64,000 nucleotides of DNA from Yponomeuta sedellus (GCA_934045075.1 OW203751.1:9433321-9497320); one strand, 5' to 3'. Numbered from the stretch's first letter, positions 44,631 to 55,720 are shown. Notes: generated by a model from the letters alone, not told the origin. Program-made: numbers and translations.

Positions 44631-45324
44631 TTCAATTCAATTCAATTCAATTCAATTCAATTCAATTCAATTCAATTCAATTCAATTCAATTCAATTCAA
44701 TTCAATTCAATTCAATTCAATTCAATTCAATTCAATTCAATTCAATTCAATTCAATTCAATTCAATTCAATTCAATTCAATTCAATTCAATTCAATTCAA
44801 TTCAATTCAATTCAATTCAATTCAATTCAATTCAATTCAATTCAATTCAATTCAATTCAATTCAATTCAATTCAATTCAATTCAATTCAATTCAATTCAA
44901 TTCAATTCAATTCAATTCAATTCAATTCAATTCAATTCAATTCAATTCAATTCAATTCAATTCAATTCAATTCAATTCAATTCAATTCAATTCAATTCAA
45001 TTCAATTCAATTCAATTCAATTCAATTCAATTCAATTCAATTCAATTCAATTCAATTCAATTCAATTCAATTCAATTCAATTCAATTCAATTCAATTCAA
45101 TTCAATTCAATTCAATTCAATTCAATTCAATTCAATTCAATTCAATTCAATTCAATTCAATTCAATTCAATTCAATTCAATTCAATTCAATTCAATTCAA
45201 TTCAATTCAATTCAATTCAATTCAATTCAATTCAATTCAATTCAATTCAATTCAATTCATTCGATTCGATTCGATTCGATTCGATTCGATTCGATTCGAT
45301 TCAATTCAATTCAATTCAATTCAA
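44631..45324. repeat. (TTCAA)n microsatellite, about 690 bp, with an internal (TTCGA)n block
   Basis: Pure TTCAA from 44631 to about 45258, then about eight TTCGA units to about 45300, then five TTCAA units. It joins directly an RTE-type tail at 45325. Confidence 0.98.
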
Positions 45325-45400
45325 CCATTTATTGCCATAAATTACAGTACATTATGATGTTACATGGATACAATTGTAGTGCTAATGTAATTTTACCGAT
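45325..45400 (-). mobile_element. RTE-type 3' tail that seeds the microsatellite
   Basis: Read on the minus strand: tgtaatttatggcaataaat, then (GAATT)n. The same tail follows the RTE reading frame at 1702-1772. Confidence 0.75.
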
Positions 45401-45465
45401 ATTGGCATAGCAATTTAAAAATTATTTTAAGTATTTACTAAGCAAAGTAATAAATAGTAACTGTT

Positions 45466-45560
45466 ACATTGTAACCCGGCGTGCGTGCATGCAACGATTA
45501 TGAACGTTGGTGAAGCAAAGGTGATCTGTCAGGATCTTGACAAGTGAAAGTGAAAGGGAA
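45466..45560 (+). pseudogene. LINE reverse transcriptase C-terminal fragment (family A)
   Basis: gcatgcaacgattatgaacg and gatctgtcaggatcttgaca match the reverse of 56215-56260. Confidence 0.55.
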
Positions 45561-45784
45561 ATGTTTTATTGCCAACAAAAAAATAAATAAACAAGGTACA
45601 ATAACTGAGAAAATGTCTTAAGAACTAAATTTGGCAAAAGGCCTTATGCTCAGCTTAAAGTCGCCAGGGAACATGCTCCACTGCCGACGCTGATTTTCAG
45701 CAAAAGCCTTGGAACTTTAAGTTAAGGGATAAAAACTTAATTACAGAGTCGCTGAGCGCAAAATAAAAAGATACAAATTTTTGA

Positions 45785-45820
<36 letters not shown>

Positions 45821-46480
45821 AAAATATATTTATTTGACGACACAATACTCAAAAACACAAAATCACGCAACATAATACAACAATCAGCAGAAAACACAAA
45901 ACGGGTGACGGTGGAAATACAAGTAGTTAACAGTTAACACAAAGACAAACATAAAGAAATCTAAATATCTAACAAAATGTCAAGAAGTTTTAAGTATTGA
46001 GTCCCCAAAATGGGCCCGACTCAGCATAATGTTGCAACCGAGAGATCAGTTGCAACGCTGATTTTCAGTCGGGTCCATACTGCGGTTAGTAATGTACGTG
46101 TATTTGATTTATTAATTTGCGCCTAATGTGAACAAGAAGGAAATACCATATTATATTTACTTAGATACTATAAGATGTGCAGTGGTAGTGAGAGTAATAA
46201 ATACGTATTATTATCGGATAAAAAAGAATAAATAATAAGTAATATTAATACACAAATAAGATTATATTGAGTGTGCCCGGGCAAACGAAGAAAAACATCG
46301 ATGGATCGATGAAATTATTTGTGTGTGGAATGGTGACCTACGGATGGACCTACCCTCCGTTCAAAATTGATCCACAATGCGTGCGCCGTTAGTACGCTTT
46401 ACCCAGGACCAGACACACGACAAGAAACTGAGGTGCGAGGCATCTGCCAGCGCTATAAAGGTATGCAACCACATTCCCAT
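45561..46480. other. Intron sequence with a (GAAA)n run
   Basis: (GAAA)n at 45783-45824. Two related lines about 'gctgattttcagcaaaagcc' (45690, 46050; also 15795) point to an old dispersed repeat. No gene seen. Confidence 0.4.
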
Positions 46481-46750
46481 TGGCGTATCTAGGGTTATTT
46501 TATAGGGGGGCCCCGGCTCCAAAACTTGATGACCTGCTAAATTAATACCCAACCTATAGAGGCGGCAACAAATCAATCAAACATAATCAATATTGCATTA
46601 AATTATATTATTATTAATTAGAAAGGAATTATCATCAATAATGCAATTAAAATTTGAAAATGAAAATTTGAAATATAAATATTACATCAAATTAGATTAT
46701 ACATAATACACACATACATACACACATACATACACTCACATATATAAACA

Positions 46751-46938
<188 letters not shown>

Positions 46939-47003
46939 TATATTTTTTATATAGCAACAGAATTCACAATAATTGGCGTAAATTAACCATGATTAATTTT
47001 TGA

Positions 47004-47090
47004 ATGCTGAGAGTATAAGAGGGGCCACTGCACCACTTATTATACCGAGGCATCGTATCGCAGCCTTTCGCGGAAGTTTTAGGTATGCGG

Positions 47091-47093
<3 letters not shown>
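47004..47093 (+). repeat. Inverted 90-bp duplicate of the LINE ORF2 3' region
   Basis: Positions 47004-47093 are the reverse complement of 47246-47335 inside ORF2, with about two mismatches. The two arms are about 150 bp apart and the spacer contains the ORF2 stop and a (TA)n run. The arm reads in plus orientation the ORF2 residues HAESIRGATAPLIIPRHR and onward. Confidence 0.9.
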
Positions 47094-47124
<31 letters not shown>

Positions 47125-47135
47125 ATACTTCCGTG

Positions 47136-49978
47136 TTAGTTATTTTGTTTTTGTATCTGCAACAGATGAGCCTTGTAATTGGCCTTAAAAGTATGCTTGC
47201 TTTTGCAAATACGGAGAGGCGGCGGGATATTGTTCCAGCATTTAGTAGCCGCATACCTAAAACTTCCGCGAAAGGCTGCTGTACGATGCCTCGGTATAAT
47301 AAGTGGTGCAGTGGCCCCTCTTATACTCTCAGCATGTCGTGCTTGTCGCCAGGTAAGTTTATGAAATAGATATGGTGGATTGCGAGTCTGTATAACGCCG
47401 AACAAAAGAGTTGCCAACTGCAGTCGTTGTCTTGCCTCCATTTTCAGAATGTTTGCGCCATTGAGAAAGGGGGTCACGTGCGCACGAGGTGGAATATGGA
47501 GACAGTATCGAGCGCAGGCATTTTGAACCCTTTGCAAGAGATTTTGGGTCTTTCGCAGTAGACAGGGACCATAAACAGTGGCACAGTAATTGAGTTTAGA
47601 TAGCACTAAGGTCTCGCAAAGTCGAATTCGGAGCTCTGCACTAATAAAATCACGGATACGATACAACAATTTGAGTCGATAAAAACAATTTCTTACTACT
47701 TCTTGAATGTGTTTCTCGAAATGCAACTGCCCGTCCATAACGATGCCTAGATTCCGTGCTTCTACAACCTGTTCTATTTTTGTGCCCAACATTTCCACGT
47801 GGAAATCTACTTGGTTAACTTTTTTAATTTGTTGCTTTGATCCCAGCAACATATATTTAGTTTTCGTAGCATTTAGCACCAAACAGTTCGCCCTGGACCA
47901 CTCAGCTACACGATTTAAATCTTCATTAAGACGCTGAATGCAAGAAGCTATATCTGTTGGAGAAAGTCTTATTTGAATATCATCTGAATATATGTGGAAA
48001 TTGCAATGTTTGATATATTTCGTTATATCAGATGTGTAAATAATAAATAATAGAGGACCAATAATTGATCTTGGGGAATTCCCCTGTCGAGAAACCTATC
48101 CAGGGATTCACATGTGGTGCCATCCGATTTTTGTAGAAGTACTCGCTGCCGGCGACCCTTAAGGTAACTGTTGAACCACTCAATACTAGCAGTATCGAAG
48201 CCGTAATATGACAGTTTAGATAACAAAAGGGAATGATTTATCGAGTCAAAAGCGCGCGAAAAATCCAATAAAACCAAAATACTGCCGCTACCATTATCCT
48301 GAGCACACAAAATATTGTCTATAACATCCAACAGAGCTGTGTCTGTACTATGACTTTTACGAAATCCGGACTGGACTGATGGTAGTATATTATTGTCCAC
48401 ACAAAAACGCATAACTTGATCATATATTACCTTTTCGAGAATCTTGGACAGCACAGGCAACAGGCTGATTGGTCTAAGGTCGGTTACATTCGCTGGATTA
48501 CAATTTTTAGGTATTGGTCGGACAATGGCAGTCTTCCAAAGTTCTGGAAAGGTGGAGGTTGCTATTGACTTATTTATTACGTTTGTAATAGACCTTAATG
48601 AGTGTGGAAGGGTTGCTATGATCATATCCAAACTGATTCCATCTACACCTTGTGCATTTGATGAAAGTGACATGATAATCCTAGAAACAGTCATTTCATT
48701 TACCGGATGTAATGTTAATGTTGCATTACCGTGCCTATTAAACTCATAGTAAGTTAGACTTGAAATGCTGCAACTATTATCCCCTGGTATATTAAGAAAA
48801 TGATTATTAATTTCGTCGGGATCATCGAAGTGATCGGGTATGTCTTTTTTCCTATTAAATTGGGGAAGAACTATGTTCTGCAGGGTTTTCCATAGGGTTT
48901 TAGGGTTGTTTATATTTCTGTTTACATAATTTTCAAAGTAACATCGCCTTTCGTAATACAAACTGACATTAACCAGATGTTTGAGAGATTTATAGTCTTG
49001 TTTATCGATATCAGACTTAGTGCGAAATAACTTCTTATGCGCTTGATCACGAAGTTGCATCATGTATCGAATGTTACTCGTAAGCCATGGTTTCTGTTTG
49101 TCATTAATTACTATTGTCTTCAATGGAGCAAGCTTATCGAATAAACATATAATAAAGCCAGTGAGTTTTGTAACCATGTCACACACATTCTTGTTTCGAG
49201 ATACGTCATCCCAATTAAGCGATTCTAATTCTAAATTCAAATTATTAATGTCAATATTTTTCAGAGGCCTATATTTAATTTTGCGGGGTGGTATTTTCGG
49301 TTTTTTAATTTTAAATTCTGCCGTGATTATAGCATGGCTACATAAACTAGGGATATGGTCAACAGTAATAGCAACTTTAGCAGGGTCGACATCGGTACAC
49401 ACCAGGTCAATAGGAGTGGCCGAATTTTCGGTAAAATGAGTAGGAAAACAAACCAGATTTTTTAAGGTCATGCAAGTCAAGAAATTCTCTAATTTATTAC
49501 GATTGCCACTAGGTTCAAGCACATTTATGTTCAGGTCACCTAACATGATTATGTGATCAAAATTGGCAAAGCTTAATATCGACTCACTTATAGCATCGAG
49601 GAAGATGTCACAGCCGAGCCACGGTGGTCTATACGCTGTTCCTATCACCAAACGGGTAGCATTTACCGATACTGAAAGCCACATCTGTTCCACTTGTTCG
49701 GGCGCAGGGGGATGCGGGACGGTAACGGCGCGTACGCCGCGGCGCACATAAAATCCAACGCCACCTCCGCGCTGTCGCACGGTGCGCGGCCGTGGCACAT
49801 GACGCAAACGGTACCCCGGAAGTAAAGGCGCCCGACCCTCCTCTCCTTCTCTCAACCAAGTTTCGTTTATACCTATTATATCAGGTGAGATCCTTATAAA
49901 TGAAGCCTCGAATTCATCGTGTTTGGTTCCTAAAGACCCAGCATTAAGAAAACTAATTTTTAAACCGGCCTTAACCAT
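47136..49978 (-). pseudogene. LINE ORF2 endonuclease-reverse transcriptase, one frameshift
   Basis: Read in two frames: 49978 down to about 48071, and about 48070 down to 47136, together about 947 codons, a usual length for CR1 ORF2. The endonuclease shows FLNAGSLGTK, INETWL (catalytic Glu), GTAYRPP, MLGDLNIN (catalytic Asp/Asn) and SLCSHAII (catalytic His). The reverse transcriptase shows RPISLLPVLSKILEKV, QSGFRKSHST, LLDFSRAFDSINHSLLL (first catalytic Asp), RGIPQ and, in the second frame, HIYSDDIQ (the Y-x-DD box, here YSDD). The frame breaks right after RGIPQ, where one G appears to be missing near 48070. No other stop was seen in either part. The C-terminus includes CARYCLHIPPRAHVTPF and CWNNIPPPLR. 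Encodes nicking of the target and copying of element RNA; this copy cannot make the full enzyme without frameshifting. Confidence 0.85.
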
Positions 49979-50221
49979 GGCGAATAGAAGAAATATTAAC
50001 GAAAATGTAAAGAATATTTACGGTGTAAAAGGAGACTGAATAGTGATATATTGTGTATGGGTTTATAATGAATATATTGAGCAGGAATCGATATATTATG
50101 AAGGGGCAGAAACAATTACTCTGAAAAATTATCCGCTGGGACTGAACACTTTCACTAGGTACAGAAGTTTCACTCACGCAAACAAGACAGATAAACAAAG
50201 AAACATACATAGTAGACCTAT

Positions 50222-51316
50222 TTAGGCTTTGATAAAAGAATTAATATCATCTTCAGTACGTAATACAAATCTTTGTGAGTTTTGATCTTTACGACCATAA
50301 ACTCGACCTTCTTTTGTCCAGATGAACCTCCATTTTGCGTTTCTTCCCGCGTCACGAGCCTTCGCGAATAGAGCACGGTTTACTTTTGTGAGCCGTTCGT
50401 TTATGTAGAATCGTTTTTCTACATGCGGGGGAAGGCCTAGCTCAGCCGTGGTGGCTCCACGGCGCACACGTGCACCCTGCAACAGCTGGTCACGGAGCGA
50501 ACGCCGAGTCAGCCGGATGACGATGGGACGGGGGCGCGGCGCCGGGGCACCCTCCAAAGAACCGTGCCTGGGTCCGACCCTGCCTACGTTCACGATATCG
50601 CGCTCGTCGAGCGTCATACCGAGCTTCGTCGCCGCCGCCATCACCAGGTGCCCCACAGATTCACCGTCGAATTCAGGAATGCCCGAGACCTCTACGTCGT
50701 TTGAAAGCATCTCCTGATCCCTCTCATTCAGCAGCGATTGGAGACCCGCGATCATTTCTGACGTCTTAGTGGCGTCCGAGGTACTAGCTTTTTCTTCAAG
50801 TGCCTTAAAATCTTCCCGCAACTTTGCATTTTCGGCGCGTAGGCCTTCTACCTCTTTTTGGAAGCTCTCACGCAATTTCCCCAGGATGAGATTAAAGTCT
50901 CTAGTTATTGTGGCCCTAAATTGGTCGAGCTTGTCGTCCAGAAGCTTTCCAAACTGCTCATAAGATACAGGAGCCGAGGGATTGCCGGGCATCACATCCG
51001 TAGGGACCTTATGCCCATCACTCAGGATAGCAGGTGGGACCCTTGCCGGCTCAGTCATAGCGGACGCGGATGCGGCGGCAGGTCGCTCCTCGAATTGCTT
51101 GCGGGTAGGTGTTTCGTCTCCTCTTTTGCGACCGCCCGCGTTATTATAGCGCTTTGTTATGTTGTCGCAAGAGGGACACTGCCAGGCTTTTTTATTCATC
51201 TCCCGATACGTGGCCGAAGTCATATTGAGGCATTGGTGGTGGTAGCCTCTGCTACATAAGTAGCACTTCAGGGACTCGTTGCTTGCGACTGCTTGCATGC
51301 ATGCCTCACAGTTCAT
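50222..51316 (-). CDS. LINE ORF1 protein (PHD finger, coiled coil, nucleic-acid binding)
   Basis: 364 codons, uninterrupted. Residues 3-50 form a PHD-type zinc finger: C3-x2-C6, C18-x2-C21, H26, C29, W45, C47-x2-C50. Residues about 130-205 are rich in heptad-like Leu, Glu and Lys (KLREDFKALEEKA) and should form a coiled coil. Residues about 205-300 (VEVSGIPEF, then RPIVIRLTRRSLRDQLL) look like the RRM-type domain of LINE ORF1 proteins. The basic C-terminus (INERLTKVNRALFAKARD, WTKEGRVYGRK) resembles their C-terminal domain. Such proteins coat the element RNA and help reverse transcription at the target. PHD-bearing ORF1s are known from CR1-group elements of insects. The start codon is the ATG directly before the first zinc ligand. 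Confidence 0.85.
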   Translation of the reverse strand: MNCEACMQAVASNESLKCYLCSRGYHHQCLNMTSATYREMNKKAWQCPSCDNITKRYNNAGGRKRGDETPTRKQFEERPAAASASAMTEPARVPPAILSDGHKVPTDVMPGNPSAPVSYEQFGKLLDDKLDQFRATITRDFNLILGKLRESFQKEVEGLRAENAKLREDFKALEEKASTSDATKTSEMIAGLQSLLNERDQEMLSNDVEVSGIPEFDGESVGHLVMAAATKLGMTLDERDIVNVGRVGPRHGSLEGAPAPRPRPIVIRLTRRSLRDQLLQGARVRRGATTAELGLPPHVEKRFYINERLTKVNRALFAKARDAGRNAKWRFIWTKEGRVYGRKDQNSQRFVLRTEDDINSFIKA

Positions 51317-51726
51317 GATGAGTTATAGTTATCCCAAAGCTTCAAGTACTCTTAAAATTCTCTGAGAGACAAACCAAAATTGTGTCGTATCTGTGATCGG
51401 TGATCCGTGTCAACTAGCAAGCCCGGTCAGTATTTTGCCAGCCAGAAAGAAGCGTCGCGTGAAATTAGACCTTAAGTAGTCGCACCAACCGCGAAAATGG
51501 CTTGTTAATGAGATTGTTTATCACACTCACTAGACCGTTACAAAGATTACGAACAGCTGATTCTTTGTTCCACAACTCCTGTTTTGTACTTAATACTTGT
51601 AATATACTCCACTCACTATATTTATTTACACTTTCGGTGACCAAGAAACTTTCATAAATGAACTTGCACAACGTTTTTATATTTATAAAAAGCAAATTAT
51701 TGAGCAGCTTTATCAAATGAGTATGT

Positions 51727-51771
51727 CACACTAGGGCGTCAAAGACTAACTGTCTTTGACGCCCTAGTGTG
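51727..51771. repeat. Perfect 20-bp hairpin
   Basis: cacactagggcgtcaaagac (51727-51746), loop taact, gtctttgacgccctagtgtg (51752-51771). No mismatch. Confidence 0.95.
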
Positions 51772-51889
51772 TTTTTCGTGTTTGTACATTTTTTTAAATT
51801 GAAATTTTAAATTTAAAGTTTCACCCAGACATAACATTAACATTTTGTATGTTAACGTAACATCTACATAAATAAAAATATTTCGCTTT

Positions 51890-52205
51890 CCAAAAAGGTT
51901 CCAAGTGGCAGTCCCTGGTCTCTGCCTACCCCTCTGGGATACAGGCGTGACGTTGTGAATGTTTCTTATATTGTACTTTTATTATGCTTATTAATAAAGA
52001 ATTTTTTTTAAACGTTTGTTTTATCAATTGGGCTCCGTAAAGAATTTCGCTTTCCAAAAAGGTTCCTTCACCAAAAAAGTTTGAGATCCGCTGGTCTAGT
52101 AGATACATGCCAGCCCCGTCCCCAGAAAAATGACGCAGATACACCAATGACTGTCGTAAATCGGCTGCCGATAGCCCAGATATTTGTGGTAAAGCTGTCA
52201 ATTAA
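51890..52205 (-). mobile_element. LINE family A scrap and hAT-like scraps
   Basis: 51895-51955 contains ctgcctacccctctgggata, the family A end. 52040-52100 (aaaagtttgagatccgctgg) resembles hAT ends. A 91-codon minus frame across this has no known motif. Confidence 0.4.
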
Positions 52206-52429
52206 AAACCAATTAGTGAGTACTTCATATCTGTACTAAATGATTTTATACCACCTATATAAATAGGTGAGCTTGTTACTCGGACGCTACTATGAATACT
52301 ACTTTTAAGGCGGTTTCGAGTGCCTAAAACGGCCGTTTTTAGCGCATATCGATTAATCCTCCATCGTGCATTGGTATGACAAATAAGAATTTGTCATCGG
52401 TTTTACACTTTATTTATTTCTTTATTTTA

Positions 52430-52650
52430 TTACTCGGGGCTGCAAGTGATGCAAATTATTTCAGCCAGATGTCGCTGCCTGTCCGTAATACAGAGAATAT
52501 TGTAAAGAGGTTCGAAATTTCAATGATGCCGGTGAGTCGCAAATTAGCTCAGTTGGAAAGAGCGCTGGCACGGATAGCCAGAGGTCGCGGGTTCAAATCC
52601 CGGCACGGGTGCAATTTTTAGCCTCTAAATAGGTTTTTAGCACGGGTTAA
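52430..52650 (+). mobile_element. tRNA-like repeat
   Basis: Leader ctcggggctgcaagtgatgc, A box ttagctcagttggaaagagc, B box gggttcaaatccc, T-run and start of tail. Confidence 0.75.
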
Positions 52651-53270
52651 AGTGTCAAACTTAATTTACAGGCCAGTGTAGTTTTAGATAGATAAACAAA
52701 CAACCAAGACCCGAATGGTCAATCAAGCATCATAAATTCATAACACAAAAACATCGTCCCTTCAAAGGCTTAAGTGCATTGCTCTTTAAAAAGTGACGCA
52801 ACACGAAAGATACTTAGCGATTACAAGATGCAAAATGCGTTTAAAATTGCCGTTGGAGCGACGAAAAAATTATAATAAACTGACGACATTATGTCATAGA
52901 GAAATAGACGTTGCAATAGCTCCGGCGCGTATCGCAAGAGAAGGGAAAAACTGTATTGGAAAGAATGGTACAATGCGGTCATAGAATCGACGTGTTGCAA
53001 ATAGCTTTAGCAGGAACCGAGTCCTAGCATTATAGTGAAATTAATATGAACAGTGTCTGGAAAAAAATAGATAAAGGAGCGGGCCCTTATAAGATCCTTG
53101 TGTAACTCATAATATTCGTTAATAAAATACAAATAAAATAAAACGTCAAGACAGACACAGACTATTTAATAAAAAGGTTTAAAAGTCTGTGGAAAAGGTA
53201 CAGATAGAAAGAAGACCGTAGATAATAAGAAGTTTCTAAACGTTTGTATTTGAATCGCAGTCGAGTGTTA
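52651..53270. other. Intron sequence without recognised content
   Basis: No gene or recurrent repeat seen. Confidence 0.3.
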
Positions 53271-53274
53271 TTAT

Positions 53275-53400
53275 TTTATTGTTAAATCTTAACTTATGAA
53301 CGTTGATTAAGCGAAGGTAATCTGACAGGATCGTGGCTAGTGGCAGTCTCTGGTGCTTGCCTACTCCTCTGGGATACAGGCGTGAGATTATGTATGTATG
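53275..53400 (+). pseudogene. LINE reverse transcriptase C-terminal fragment (family A)
   Basis: atgaacgttgattaagcgaa, aatctgacaggatcgtggc and tgggatacaggcgtgag: the end of the family A frame (S-YPSGIQA). Confidence 0.55.
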
Positions 53401-53619
53401 TATTTATTAAATCTTTATTGCACAAAACAATGTACAAAATGTGGACTTATTGATGACCCGCCTTCTTCGTCATCCGAATGAAAAAAAGTCGAGTTATCCT
53501 AACTGATTGTTAGTTACGTCATCTTTATATACTTGTGGAATGCAATAAATTATTGAGTATTGAAATTGGAAGCGCTGATACTAACTCTCTGAGAGGCAAT
53601 TTTCTTCTTATTATTATTC

Positions 53620-54230
53620 TTCTACTTCTTCAGGCTATATTATTCCACTGCTGGACATAGCCTTGAAGACATTCGAGACTGTACAATTTCATGGGATAGG
53701 TTATTGTCTATCTTAATTTGATTGTTGTCCATTGATTTGGGTCATTGTCACAGCTAAAAGGTTCATATTTAACTGGAAATTTTATGATATAGACCTTTTT
53801 GGCATTGTCTTTATTTACCAATGGCAGTTTGGCATTCATAGTGTGCGTTTGGTTTATACGTGCGAGACTAATGGGTCATGTCACTACTTCTACCCTTTTT
53901 TATGTTCTGTGGGATGGGATATGCCAATGTACTCGTATGACCCAATTCGGCCTTCAGCCTCGCCGCGGCTTTGACCGACTGCCGACTGGTCACGGATGGC
54001 CCGTCGCGGGCAGCTCACTAACACACTTGCATTTTTGTTATTTTGTTGTGATACTGTTAGCCGACTCTTACTTTCCGTCTGGGCTCCGTTAGTTCGGTTG
54101 AAAAAGTCCGGTGTTCAAATTGAAGTATTACACGACACAGGTTATGCATAGTGTGGGTGCTACTGTATAAAGTAATGTAAATTTTCTTCTGTTCAATAAA
54201 GTTTTTTTTTATATATATTATTTATTTATT
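53620..54230. other. RTE tail scrap and unclassified sequence
   Basis: 53630-53665 is antisense RTE tail. 53700-54200 ends in ttcaataaag and a T run; it might be a solo LTR or other element end, but no second copy is present here to test this. Confidence 0.35.
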
Positions 54231-54462
54231 TACAGCGACGATATCCTTAGAAATCACTTTTAGTAATTTAATGTAGATAGATACCTAGTTAGGTAGAGTA
54301 CACCTTATTTCACAACTAGAAAAACAAGCATGATTTCTTAAATATAGGTAATGATATACAATTGGCGGTCTTTATCTGTATGCATGAGCAATATAGTCGG
54401 TAGGTGGATTCACATAAATAATCAAACCTTATAAAACCAGACGAACTTTGAGCGCAAACTGC

Positions 54463-55375
54463 CTACAGTCTGAGCTTTTGGAAAATACCTCGGGCTCTAC
54501 AGTAGGCTCCGGTTTTCGCCGAAAGCACACGAGTGTAATACTTCCTTCTCTGTTCAAAACTTTTCTTCACTATTTTGAAAAGTTAAGTGTGATTACACTA
54601 TTTTTATTTTTAATGCACTAACCCGTGCTAAGGAACAAATTTAAAAACCTATTTAGAGGCTAAAAATTTCACCCATGCCGGGATTCGAACCCGCAACCTC
54701 TGGCTATCCGTACCAGCGCTCCACCAATTGAGCCAATGGGCGACTCACGGCATCAGTGAAAATTTCGAACCTCTTTACAATATTCTCTGTATTACGTACA
54801 GGCAGCGACATCTGACTTAAGCAAATTGCATTACTTAGAGCCCCGACCACCCATTGGCTCAATTGGTGGAGCGCTGGTACGGATAGCCAGAGGTTGCGGG
54901 TTCGAATCCCGGCATGGGTGAAATTTTTAGCCTCTAAATAGGTTTTTAAATTTGTTCCTTAGCACGGGTTAGTGCATTAAAAATAAAAATAGTGTAATCA
55001 TGTGGGTACAGTGATATCGTTCCGATGTTAAAACCTAACTGCAAAGTAGGTGGTCGGGGCTCTAAGTAATGCAATTTGCTTAAGTCAGATGTCGCTGCCT
55101 GTACGTAATACAGAGAATATTGTAAAGAGGTTCGAAATTTCACTGATGCCGTGAGTCGCCCATTGGCTCAATTGGTAGAGCGCTGGTACGGATAGCCAGA
55201 GGTTGCGGGTTCGAATCCCGGCATGGGTGAAATTTTTAGCCTCTAAATAGGTTTTTAAAGTTAAGTGTGATCAAGTGTCATACTAGTCCCGATCTTTCTA
55301 TTACACGAATATATCCGATTCAATCCGATAGTAGCCGAGGTGTATTCTAAAAGCTAACAGACTGTACTTCGCCGG
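54463..55375. mobile_element. MITE (cttttagaatatacctcg family) copy 2, interrupted
   Basis: Outer parts 54463-54603 and 55257-55375 match 33288-33510. The insertion at 54604-55256 is the tRNA-like cluster. Confidence 0.75.
54604..55256. mobile_element. tRNA-like foldback plus tandem cluster with 15-bp target site duplication
   Basis: One antisense unit with leader, then two sense units in tandem. Junction of antisense and sense parts at about 54843-54850. Flanks 54589-54603 and 55257-55271 are both aaagttaagtgtgat. Confidence 0.88.
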
Positions 55376-55589
55376 ACACCAGAAAGAAAACCTTGTAACT
55401 GGCACTTTTTACAACTAACAATAGTAATTAACGTAATGAACACGTTATGCAAGCTAACAAAAATGCGGCTTAACTGGAACAATTAAAAGTGCTAGCCCAG
55501 GACTTGGAGCTGTGTTGGAAACGTGAAGGAAGATGTTGCGAGGAAACCTCAGTGCCTCCTATGGATTGTGAACACTTTTTTGGACGTGA

Positions 55590-55720
55590 TATGATATCAA
55601 CCCTTTGTTTGTCCCCACTGCTGGGGCATGGGTATCTAACCTTCCTGCATCGCAGGAAATAAGGTGTGTGAAATAAGGTGTACTCTACATACTCCAGAGG
55701 GGCAAATTCCGGGTTGGTCG
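55590..55720 (-). mobile_element. 5S-type SINE tail, degenerate
   Basis: gatatcaaccctttgtttgt, cctgcatcgcaggaaat, ggggcaaattccgggttgg. Confidence 0.5.

Larger units (their letters stand above)
47136..51480 (-). mobile_element. CR1-like non-LTR retrotransposon (LINE), near full length
   Basis: Two open frames on the minus strand in LINE order, ORF1 then ORF2, with 243 nt between them. ORF1 carries a PHD-type finger and coiled coil; ORF2 carries an AP-type endonuclease and reverse transcriptase. No LTRs are seen. The 5' end is not defined and is set here by the end of leader-like sequence. The 3' end passes quickly from the ORF2 stop into a (TA)n run at 47092-47122. The element lies in intron 1 of the CD36-family gene in the same orientation. 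Only one disabling change was found in the coding regions, so the copy is young. Confidence 0.85.

Noticed and set aside
44631..45324. CRISPR-like or telomeric array
   Set aside because: A pure 5-bp repeat without spacers. TTCAA is not the insect telomere unit (TTAGG).
48444..49439. Plus-strand ORFs of 101 and 125 codons
   Set aside because: Antisense shadows of the LINE ORF2.
50448..51259. Plus-strand ORFs of 89 and 133 codons
   Set aside because: Antisense shadows of the LINE ORF1.
51926..52201. 91-codon minus-strand ORF
   Set aside because: Runs across LINE and hAT-like scraps; no motif and no splice context.
53700..54200. Solo LTR
   Set aside because: Has a late AATAAA and T run, but no TG/CA ends with a 4-6-bp duplication could be found and there is no second copy.
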